Of a DNA stretch of 64,000 nucleotides, positions 55,029 to 64,000 are shown piece by piece. The notes beneath the pieces are model-generated. The model had not been told where the DNA came from, ran no database searches, and worked only from the letters and a program-made list of their open reading frames with translations. Source of the stretch: Labilibaculum antarcticum (GTDB taxonomy: Bacteria; Bacteroidota; Bacteroidia; Bacteroidales; Marinifilaceae); the NCBI RefSeq assembly GCF_002356295.1, contig NZ_AP018042.1, positions 1,210,361-1,274,360 on the forward strand, given 5' to 3'. How positions within the stretch are numbered: position 1 is the first letter of the stretch; each line of letters starts with the position of its first letter. Made by a program: the position numbers and the translations under genes.

Positions 55029-56597
55029 TTATTCCACTTCTCCCATATCAGCATCGGTAATGGCTCGCATAGCTTCCAACGAACCATTAATACCCAAATC
55101 TTTTTGTTGTACAACAATTTCTGCCTTCATTTCCGTAATAATATTCTGGTATTCTGGCATATTAATCGCGTTATTCATTTCCTGAGGATCTTTTTCCAAA
55201 TCGTAAAATTCCCAAACATCTATATTATAGTAAAAATGAATCAGCTTATACCTTTGGTTTCTTATACCATAATGAGGTTGCACATGATGCCATTTTGGAT
55301 ATTCATAGTATTGATAATACATACATTGTTTCCAATCATTAGGCGTATTCCCTTTTAGATTTTGAGCAAAACTGTGCCCCTGTACATCTGCAGGTATTTC
55401 AATATTTGCTAAATCTAATAAAGTCGGCGCAAAATCGACATTTGTTATAATATCCTTGTTTCTTGATTTCTTGTTTACCTCTTTAGGATATCGAACTATA
55501 AATGGCATTTTTGATGATGTATCGTACATGAAACGCTTATCAAACCAGCCATGCTCGCCTAAATAAAAACCTTGATCGCCCGTATAAACCACAATCGTAT
55601 TTTCGGCTAATCCATTCTCCTCTAAATAATCTAATACCCTTCCAACATTGTCATCTACACTTTTAATGCACGACAAATAGTCCTTAATGTATTGCTGATA
55701 TTTCCACTTCCTAGCCTCTTCTAAAGTTGTACATCCTTCTGGCATCCACGCCTGATTAGGTTTATTCCCATAATACGTCCAGTCTGACAGGGCTTTCCCT
55801 TCTAATCCTTCTGGAGGAGTAACTTTACTATCTCTATGATTCAGAAAGTCCATAGTCATCCAAGTATCTCCTGCTGTTTTTTCTCTTCCTTTATAGTCAT
55901 CGTTAAAATTGCTTGGATACGGCATCTCAACCCCATCAAACAAATCTTTATATTTTTCATCACGAATCCAAGGTCTGTGGGGAGCTTTAAAATGTAACAA
56001 GGCTGCAAAGGGTTTATCCTTTTTACGCAAACCTTTCATCCAATCAAGAAAGAAATCGCTAGTTAAATTTGTCGCATAGCCTGTTTCCTTTATATGTTTT
56101 CCATTATCGTTATAAACGGGATCAATATAATTTCCTTGCTGTCCATTTCCTACATGAAATTTATAATAATCAAAATCTTCAGGCTCAGACCCTAAATGCC
56201 ATTTTCCAAATAATGCAGTTTGATATCCTTGCTTTTTAAACTCGCTAATAAATGTCCATTGAGAGGCATTAAACTTTCCTCCTTTTTCATTTTTACAATA
56301 GCCATTAACATGAGCGTATTTACCTGTTAAAATAGCGGCACGACTTGGTCCACAAATAGCATTGGTTGCAAAAACATTGGTAAACAACATACCTTGATCT
56401 GCTAATTTATCAATATTAGGTGTTGTGAATAAATCACCAAATATGGTTCCATATGCCGAAATAGCCTGCGACGTATGATCGTCGGCCATTATAAATAGAA
56501 TATTGGGCTTTTGCTCTTCCTTAGTTTGAGAACACTGTATGAATAATGGTAAAATTAGTAAGCTCAAAAACCAGGTTGTATTTTTTCTGATATTCAT
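55029..56597 (-). CDS. Type I sulfatase (S1), lipoprotein
   Basis: This is a formylglycine-dependent sulfatase. The lipobox is PLFIQC (Cys22). The active-site signature C-x-P-S-R is NAICGPSRAAILTGKYAHVN, with Cys82 to be oxidised to formylglycine. Metal ligands lie in FIMADDHTSQ near the start and YTGDQGFYLGEHGWFDKR later. The C-terminal half shows KAPHRPWIRDEKY and YPKEVNKKSRNKDIITNVDF. The layout recalls GlcNAc-6-O-sulfatases of Bacteroides (S1_11), but the subfamily should not be taken as settled. No maturation enzyme (anSME) is in the window. It lies 12 nt behind the CstA gene. Confidence 0.93.
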   Translation of the reverse strand: MNIRKNTTWFLSLLILPLFIQCSQTKEEQKPNILFIMADDHTSQAISAYGTIFGDLFTTPNIDKLADQGMLFTNVFATNAICGPSRAAILTGKYAHVNGYCKNEKGGKFNASQWTFISEFKKQGYQTALFGKWHLGSEPEDFDYYKFHVGNGQQGNYIDPVYNDNGKHIKETGYATNLTSDFFLDWMKGLRKKDKPFAALLHFKAPHRPWIRDEKYKDLFDGVEMPYPSNFNDDYKGREKTAGDTWMTMDFLNHRDSKVTPPEGLEGKALSDWTYYGNKPNQAWMPEGCTTLEEARKWKYQQYIKDYLSCIKSVDDNVGRVLDYLEENGLAENTIVVYTGDQGFYLGEHGWFDKRFMYDTSSKMPFIVRYPKEVNKKSRNKDIITNVDFAPTLLDLANIEIPADVQGHSFAQNLKGNTPNDWKQCMYYQYYEYPKWHHVQPHYGIRNQRYKLIHFYYNIDVWEFYDLEKDPQEMNNAINMPEYQNIITEMKAEIVVQQKDLGINGSLEAMRAITDADMGEVE

Positions 56598-56609
56598 TAT
56601 TCCGCTTTA

Positions 56610-58073
56610 TTATTTATTAGTCACATACACTTTTTCTGTCTCCAAGCAATTGGTGGAAACTTTTCTAGAACGATACCATCGCATAAACAGCACTATGGTG
56701 AAAACAGCAAATAAAATGCCTCCGTAAACGGATAATTGATAAGGTAATCCAAATCCTTCAGGAGCAAACAATAAATAAGTTGTAATTACCGAAGTCATAA
56801 ATACAGATGGAATTAAGGTTACCCAATAATTCCTATTGCTCTGCACCAAAAAGACGGTTATTGCCCATAACACAATGGTTGCCAAAGTCTGATTTGACCA
56901 GGCAAAATATCGCCATACAATTGCAAAATCGATCTGAGTAAGAAGGAAACCCACAATAAATAGAGGGATACTTACTATTAATCTGTTTTTATTAGATGCT
57001 TGATTGAAGTTTAGAAAATCAGCAACGATTAGGCGAGCACTTCTAAATGCAGTATCGCCAGATGTAATAGGTGCTGCAACAACTCCAAGTAAGGCAAGAA
57101 TACCTCCAAAAGTTCCAAGCAAAGAGTTAGAGACTTCGTTTACCACCCAAGCAGCATTTCCACCATGCTCAGACATAATGCCATTTAACTCGCCAACACC
57201 ACCGAAGAAACTCATACTGATAGCAGCCCAAATTAAAGCCACAACACCTTCGGAAATCATAGCACCATAAAATACGGGTCTACCATATTTCTCATTGCTA
57301 ATACATCGAGCCATAAGTGGCGATTGAGTAGCATGAAAACCAGATATGGCACCACAAGCAATGGTGATAAATAACATTGGGAAAATCGGGAATTTTGAAG
57401 GGCTCGAATGTAGATTCTCAAAACTAATTTCAGGAATTGTGAAGTCACCAAAAAGCAAAGCCAAAAATAAACCTACTGCCATAAATATTAATGCAAAACC
57501 AAAAATTGGATAGATGCGACCAATAATTTTATCGACAGGGAGAATTGTTGCTAGTATATAGTAAATAAATACAATCCAGATCCACAGATTCATCGAACCA
57601 AAGTCTGGCATAAGACCAGATAATATCTTAGCTGGTCCCATAATGAATACCGCACCCACTATCACCATTAAAAGCACAGTGAAAAAGCGCATGCCTATTT
57701 TAGCAGTCTTTCCCAAATAAATTCCAACAATTTCGGAAATACTCAAGCCTTTATGGCGAACGGAAAGCATACCTGAGAAAAAGTCATGAACGGCACCAGC
57801 AAAGACTGATCCCAAAGCAATCCAGATGAATGCAACCGGTCCCCACATGGCACCAGCGACGGCTCCAAAAATAGGTCCTAGTCCTGCAATATTCAGAAAC
57901 TGAATCAAAAAGACCTTCCACCATGGCATCATCATATAGTCAACACCATCAGACATTGTAACAGCCGGGGTCTCTCTTTGAGGTTCTAATTTGAATATTG
58001 TATTTGCAATAAACTTACCATAAAATAGGTAACCAAATATCAATACCCCTAAGGCAACAAAAAACGATATCAT
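56610..58073 (-). CDS. CstA-family transporter
   Basis: This is a multi-helix inner-membrane protein of the carbon-starvation family, which takes up pyruvate or peptides in other bacteria. The family opening is present as YGKFIANTIFKLEP, VDYMMMPWWKVFLIQFLNIA and GLGPIFGAVAGAMWGPVAFI, then HDFFSGMLSVRHKGLSISEI and GAISGFHATQSPLMARCISN and TSGDTAFRSARLIVADFLNF. At 487 aa it is shorter than the 701-aa E. coli CstA, as is usual for Bacteroidota members. It sits between a GH3 gene and a sulfatase gene with 12- and 86-nt gaps, so it may import a breakdown product such as a small organic acid or amino compound. Confidence 0.92.
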   Translation of the reverse strand: MISFFVALGVLIFGYLFYGKFIANTIFKLEPQRETPAVTMSDGVDYMMMPWWKVFLIQFLNIAGLGPIFGAVAGAMWGPVAFIWIALGSVFAGAVHDFFSGMLSVRHKGLSISEIVGIYLGKTAKIGMRFFTVLLMVIVGAVFIMGPAKILSGLMPDFGSMNLWIWIVFIYYILATILPVDKIIGRIYPIFGFALIFMAVGLFLALLFGDFTIPEISFENLHSSPSKFPIFPMLFITIACGAISGFHATQSPLMARCISNEKYGRPVFYGAMISEGVVALIWAAISMSFFGGVGELNGIMSEHGGNAAWVVNEVSNSLLGTFGGILALLGVVAAPITSGDTAFRSARLIVADFLNFNQASNKNRLIVSIPLFIVGFLLTQIDFAIVWRYFAWSNQTLATIVLWAITVFLVQSNRNYWVTLIPSVFMTSVITTYLLFAPEGFGLPYQLSVYGGILFAVFTIVLFMRWYRSRKVSTNCLETEKVYVTNK

Positions 58074-58159
58074 ATTATATTTTTTAAATATTTTCCATCA
58101 AGATCAGCCCTTCTGCCCGCAACATTCTATAGATTCACTATAAAGGCTTAATCTATAAC

Positions 58160-60616
58160 TTACTTTATCAAATCGAATTTGATATCCTGACCAACTGAAA
58201 ATTGACTCTCTAAGCGAGTATCCTTTGATGAACTGCCAACGAAAACATTGAAAACACCTGCTTCAGTTACTTCTCTCATCTCTTTATTCAAGATTGTTAG
58301 ATCTTTCGGTTTAATTGTAAACATAACTGTTTGTGTTTCCCCAGGATTTAAAGTGATACGTTCAAAACCACGCAAAATCTTCTCGTAGGTTACGATGCTA
58401 CTGTACACATCTTCAATGTATAATTGAGGGACTTCATCTCCTTTATATTTGCCAGTGTTGGTCAGCTTAAATGAGATTTCTATTTCCTCTCCTTTTCTCA
58501 ATGTATCTGACGACAACTGTATATCACTATACTCAAATGTTGTGTAACTCAAACCGTAACCAAAAGGATAAAGCTCACCTAGCACACGAGTATGTCCTGT
58601 GCCATTAGGTCCTCGAGCAGGTTGTCCGCCTTGTGAACTTTTCTTGCAAGGGAAATTAAGTAATACCTGACCAACTGTTTTAGGAAATGTTACAGGTAAT
58701 TTACCTCCGGGGTTATAATCTCCGAAAATAGATTCTGCTATTGCTTGCCCACCATAAACACCAGGAAACCATGCTTCAATAATCGCAGGTACGTTTTTAT
58801 TCATCCAATTAACCGATAACGGACGACCATTTATAAGTACAGCAATAACAGGCTTACCCGTTTTTTGAAGTGCCTTAACTAAATCCAATTGATTGCCTGG
58901 TAAGTTTAATGAAGTTCGTGATCTAGATTCTCCTACGGTACGGTCATCATCGCCAATAGCAACAACAATTACATCTACATCTTTTGCCTTTCTTACTGCT
59001 TCATCAATCAAAGCCTGCTGGTCTACTGAAGGAGCGATCGTATACAATTCATTTTCAGGCCAATTTTCATCTGAGAAATCACAACCTAAAGCATATTCTA
59101 CTTTTGCATTTTCTCCAACAAAATTTTCAATTCCTTTTAGAACCGAAATCACATCAATTTCAGAAGGACCATAACGACTTATTGAATGATCAACAGCTTC
59201 GGCATTAGGTCCTGTTACTAATATCGATTTAATATTCTCTTTATCTAAAGGAAGAAAATTGTCATTCTTCAATAATACTAAAGACTCACGTGAAGCTTGT
59301 AAAGCAATAGAATCATTTTCTGAATTAGAGTATTCTTTATCAGCCAAATCTGGTTTCTCCACATAAGGTTGATCAAATAATCCAAGCATGAACTTCACAC
59401 GTAGTACGTCTCGAACTCGACTATCAATAACCTCCATTGGAATTCGACCTTCATTCACTAGTTCGCGAAGAGGCAAAACAAAATTCTCAGGAGCATTGAA
59501 ATTGGTACGAACATTGAGTCCTGCCATTACAGATATATATACACTTTCTTTATAATTTTCAGAAATGTAGTGACGACCTTTTAATCCACCTACAGCCCAA
59601 CTATCAGAAACAATGTAACCTTTAAATCCCCATTGATCTTTTAGTAAATCTTGAAGGAAATAATGACTCCCTGAAATAGGAATACCATCATAATCATTAT
59701 ATGAACTCATTACACCCAAAGCCTTACCTTCCTTAATCGCACTTTTAAATGGAGCTAAATAAAGTTGGTGCATGTCACGTATCGAAACATGAGGGTCTGT
59801 ACGTGTATCACCATCTCTACCTCCTTTGGGAATACTATAAAGAGCAAAATGTTTCACAGTTGAAGAAACACCTTGAGATTGTATGCCGGTTACCATTCGT
59901 TTGCCATATTCCGAAACCAGGTATGGATCTTCACCATAGCATTCCACAACACGTCCCCATCGCGGATCACGTGCCAAATCCAAAACAGGAGAGTATACAT
60001 TGGTATAGCCTGTTACCTTGGCTTCCTTACCTGTTATGTGTCCAATTTTTGATACGAGATCTTTATTCCAGGTACTACCAATCCCTATTTGTGCCGGAAA
60101 TCCGGTAGCTCCAGAATGACACAACCCACGGATTCCTTCATTGGTAAAATCAACCGGAATACCAAGTCGTGTGTCTTCAACAAAAAACCGCTGTACTTCA
60201 TTAATAGCTCTGGCATGTTTCGATGGTGGCCACGAATACTGAGTTTCGGCCTCCTTGTGGCGTGCAACCCCATTTAGATGCTCATCAATATTCCCAAGTC
60301 CATCTTTCCAAAATGCACTCTTCCATTCTTCGGTAGGAAGTTCATCTTTGGCAACTCGTCCATAACCGTAAAGGGTTACCATCTGACAGGTTTTTTCTTC
60401 AAGCGTCATTTGCGATAAAAGATCATCGATCCTTTTATCCAAATCAACCGAAGCCTCTTCATAAACATCTTTTTTATTGTTTTTATTGAAATCTATCCAA
60501 CCATCATGATATAATGTTTTTTCCTTTTTCCCATGAATAAACAACTTTTGCGAAAACCCATCGGCTATTCCCAAAAGCATTATAATGCCACATGCAATTA
60601 AAGATCTTTGTCCCAT
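58160..60616 (-). CDS. GH3 beta-glucosidase/xylosidase-type enzyme, exported
   Basis: After a signal-like N-terminus (SLIACGIIMLLGIADGFSQ) and a short insert, the GH3 barrel has MTLEEKTCQMV, VDFTNEGIRGLCH, DLARDPRWGRVVECYGEDP and TVKHFALYSIPKGGRDGDTR. The nucleophile candidate is Asp338 in GYIVSDSWAVGGLK. The second domain (about 440-640) contains SLVLLKNDNFLP and DVIVVAIGDDDRTVGESRSR. A fibronectin-like domain ends the 818-aa protein. It resembles the BglX/xylosidase-like GH3 group; specificity is not decidable here. It is in the same operon as two sulfatases. Confidence 0.93.
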   Translation of the reverse strand: MGQRSLIACGIIMLLGIADGFSQKLFIHGKKEKTLYHDGWIDFNKNNKKDVYEEASVDLDKRIDDLLSQMTLEEKTCQMVTLYGYGRVAKDELPTEEWKSAFWKDGLGNIDEHLNGVARHKEAETQYSWPPSKHARAINEVQRFFVEDTRLGIPVDFTNEGIRGLCHSGATGFPAQIGIGSTWNKDLVSKIGHITGKEAKVTGYTNVYSPVLDLARDPRWGRVVECYGEDPYLVSEYGKRMVTGIQSQGVSSTVKHFALYSIPKGGRDGDTRTDPHVSIRDMHQLYLAPFKSAIKEGKALGVMSSYNDYDGIPISGSHYFLQDLLKDQWGFKGYIVSDSWAVGGLKGRHYISENYKESVYISVMAGLNVRTNFNAPENFVLPLRELVNEGRIPMEVIDSRVRDVLRVKFMLGLFDQPYVEKPDLADKEYSNSENDSIALQASRESLVLLKNDNFLPLDKENIKSILVTGPNAEAVDHSISRYGPSEIDVISVLKGIENFVGENAKVEYALGCDFSDENWPENELYTIAPSVDQQALIDEAVRKAKDVDVIVVAIGDDDRTVGESRSRTSLNLPGNQLDLVKALQKTGKPVIAVLINGRPLSVNWMNKNVPAIIEAWFPGVYGGQAIAESIFGDYNPGGKLPVTFPKTVGQVLLNFPCKKSSQGGQPARGPNGTGHTRVLGELYPFGYGLSYTTFEYSDIQLSSDTLRKGEEIEISFKLTNTGKYKGDEVPQLYIEDVYSSIVTYEKILRGFERITLNPGETQTVMFTIKPKDLTILNKEMREVTEAGVFNVFVGSSSKDTRLESQFSVGQDIKFDLIK

Positions 60617-60659
60617 TCCTGTCCTATTTATTTAATCAACTTTATTCTAATATTGTATT

Positions 60660-62495
60660 TTACAATTCCCATTTTTGAACTAACCATTCGGCCATTCTAA
60701 GATCTTCGCTTTTTTTCTCTTTCTTAGGACTGTTAGCAATAAGCTGCAAAGTACTCGCTTTAATTGTTTCATCATCTACACCCAAACAATCGACAGTATT
60801 TAAAGCCTGACAACGTATCTCAGGGACATTATGGTTTACTAATGTATTTAACGATTTTAGTGCTAATTCTTTTTCGCCTAAATTATAAAGTGTTTCAGCC
60901 GCAACAATTGCAACATTTGGCGAATCATCATTTAATACTAGTTTTAATTCTGGAATTGCTATGGCTGCTTCATTTTTAAGAATTAATAGGCCAGTTGCTC
61001 CCCAGTATCGGATCACACTATTTTCATTTTTAAGATATGCTATACACAAGTCTCTGTTTTTAACTAAACCTTGAGTAACAATATCCGCAACATTAATAAT
61101 AGTATCTAGTGGCATATTAGCGGATCTTACTAAATCGTAAGGCGCTGATTGCTTGGTAAGCGATAACATTTCTCCTTCAGGAATAAAACCTGCATCGTGT
61201 ATATTGTGCGACCAGTCTTTTACCGCAGCTCTCATGCGTATCAGTGTTTCGCTATATTCTGAATTGTTTGCTAAATTATTTATTTCCCAAGGATCATTCT
61301 CAGTATCATACAACTCCTCAAAAGGTTTTTCTTTCCAAAAAGCACTTTGTATTTCATTACATTCTCCTGCTTTATATGCTCGTTCCCAAGAGCGTGCCGA
61401 AGGTGCATTCCATAAATAAGTTAAATGCTGTCCATGTGATCGGTATGGCATGTAATTACGGATGTAACGGTATTTTTGATCACGAACTGCACGGCACATG
61501 TCGTAACGCTCATCCATTCTCCCACGAAACATATACGCATACTGAGGATCTTCCGTTTTTTGTTCGCCCATAAATGCATTTCCTTGCATAAAATCAGGAA
61601 TAGGAATATTAAGAATACTCAATAAGGTTGGTGCCAGATCGACAAAACTAATTATACGATCGACTTTACTTCCAGTATTTGATTCAGGAAAAAGATGTTT
61701 GAATTTCTCAGGTATTCGAACAATAAATGGAACATGAGTTCCCGTTTCATAAACATAGCGTTTGCTTCGTGCCAACACTCCACCATGATCACTATAATAA
61801 AAGACAATGGTATTATCAGCTTCACCTGAGGCCTCTAATTCAGCCAAAAACTGTCCAACCTTAGTATCCATATTTTCCACTTGGTCGTAGTATTGCGCCC
61901 AATCATGTTTCATTTCTTCAGTTGCTGGATGGTATGGAGGTAATGGAACACTATCAGGACTATGGCGTAGCTCGCTCGAAGGTCGAGAACGATGAATGGT
62001 TACTTCGTGAGAAACTCCAATATTAAAAATGGCAAAAAATGGTTGCCCAGGTTTTCTATTTTTATAATGTGCCTTATCACTCGTCTCATCCCAAAGCTCA
62101 CTGGTTTGTTGCTTATTTATATTGTAATCTGTTTTTCTATTATTTGTACAATAGTAACCTGCTTCGCGCAAATAATCAGGATAAAGACGCACAGAATCAG
62201 ACTTATTGTTGTAACTACGCATATGCTGATTACCCGCAGAATTGGCATAAACACCTGAAATAATCGTATTACGTGCTGGAGCACACACTGGTGCATTAGC
62301 ATAAGCATGGGTATATAAAAAGCCTTCCGAAGCCAGCTTATCAAGGTTAGGCGTCGTTGCAAATGCATCATCATAACATCCCAGCAACGGGCTATTATCT
62401 TCACTTGTAATCCAAAGAATATTAGGCTTATTAGTTGTTTTAACAGAACAAGAAGCTAATAGTACAAGAAATAGCAAACTAATTGATAATTTCAT
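60660..62495 (-). CDS. Type I sulfatase with HEAT-like repeat tail, lipoprotein
   Basis: The lipobox is LVLLASC (Cys16). The sulfatase signature is PVCAPARNTIISG with Cys71 (C-x-P-x-R) as the formylglycine site. Metal-binding segments are NILWITSEDNSP and YYSDHGGVLARSKRYVYETG. The core (about residues 24-450) looks like the N-sulfoglucosamine/S1_8-type group; this is a guess from layout. From about residue 465 the protein continues in short helical pairs (NSVIRYWGATGLLILKNEA, NDDSPNVAIVAAETLYNLG, HNVPEIRCQALNTVDCLG) typical of HEAT repeats, perhaps for binding or docking. It starts 11 nt after the GH2 gene stop. Length 611 aa. Confidence 0.92.
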   Translation of the reverse strand: MKLSISLLFLVLLASCSVKTTNKPNILWITSEDNSPLLGCYDDAFATTPNLDKLASEGFLYTHAYANAPVCAPARNTIISGVYANSAGNQHMRSYNNKSDSVRLYPDYLREAGYYCTNNRKTDYNINKQQTSELWDETSDKAHYKNRKPGQPFFAIFNIGVSHEVTIHRSRPSSELRHSPDSVPLPPYHPATEEMKHDWAQYYDQVENMDTKVGQFLAELEASGEADNTIVFYYSDHGGVLARSKRYVYETGTHVPFIVRIPEKFKHLFPESNTGSKVDRIISFVDLAPTLLSILNIPIPDFMQGNAFMGEQKTEDPQYAYMFRGRMDERYDMCRAVRDQKYRYIRNYMPYRSHGQHLTYLWNAPSARSWERAYKAGECNEIQSAFWKEKPFEELYDTENDPWEINNLANNSEYSETLIRMRAAVKDWSHNIHDAGFIPEGEMLSLTKQSAPYDLVRSANMPLDTIINVADIVTQGLVKNRDLCIAYLKNENSVIRYWGATGLLILKNEAAIAIPELKLVLNDDSPNVAIVAAETLYNLGEKELALKSLNTLVNHNVPEIRCQALNTVDCLGVDDETIKASTLQLIANSPKKEKKSEDLRMAEWLVQKWEL

Positions 62496-62506
62496 AATAT
62501 ATGTAT

Positions 62507-64000
<1,494 letters not shown>

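Overview
The window is AT-rich DNA from a member of the Bacteroidota. The evidence is a SusC/SusD pair under an ECF sigma/FecR anti-sigma switch, many lipoprotein glycoside hydrolases and sulfatases, an ISAon1-type insertion sequence and a Bacteroides-style mobilizable element. The full beta-oxidation gene set and the sulfatases fit a free-living or marine Marinilabiliales-type organism better than a gut Bacteroides; that placement is inference. No rRNA, tRNA or CRISPR array was seen.

Layout. 1-6.1 kb: a fatty-acid beta-oxidation operon (acyl-CoA ligase, cut by the window edge; FadN-type bifunctional enzyme; thiolase; acyl-CoA dehydrogenase), followed by a 42-nt tandem repeat. 6.3-18.5 kb: housekeeping genes (small membrane protein, ECF sigma factor with a small membrane partner, large BNR/VPS10-like secreted protein, glucosaminidase-LysM protein, cytidine deaminase, RluA-type pseudouridine synthase, PanB, DnaK). 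Three copies of a palindromic REP-like mosaic repeat, all in one orientation, lie between these genes. 18.55-25.4 kb: an integrative mobilizable element with integrase, excisionase-like regulators, AAA ATPase, MobC, relaxase and a probable oriT. It ends in a broken AlbA_2/Schlafen-type gene next to a decayed ISAon1-family IS.

26.9-40.2 kb: a polysaccharide-utilization locus. It holds an ECF sigma factor, FecR anti-sigma, SusC with an STN signalling domain, SusD, a two-gene LysO-type exporter, a clan GH-D (GH36-like) glycosidase and a GH89 alpha-N-acetylglucosaminidase, with a remnant of a beta-helix protein between the two enzymes. 40.6-50.3 kb: three peptidases (M24B, S37, C69), a GH2 beta-galactosidase and a YgjK-like GH63 enzyme. 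A perfect 22-nt palindrome precedes the first peptidase.

50.5-52.8 kb: a VF530-type gene and a graveyard of IS3 and IS110 fragments with structured intergenic DNA. 52.8-64 kb (minus strand): a tight operon reading GH2 (cut by the window edge), sulfatase with a HEAT-like tail, GH3, CstA-type transporter, sulfatase, GH3. Working model: SusC/SusD import an oligosaccharide that carries alpha-GlcNAc, alpha-Gal or alpha-GalNAc, beta-Gal and sulfate groups (a sulfated glycoprotein or glycosaminoglycan-like glycan), with sigma/FecR signalling from the STN domain of SusC. The peptidases would remove the protein part, and the minus-strand operon would desulfate and trim beta-linked sugars.
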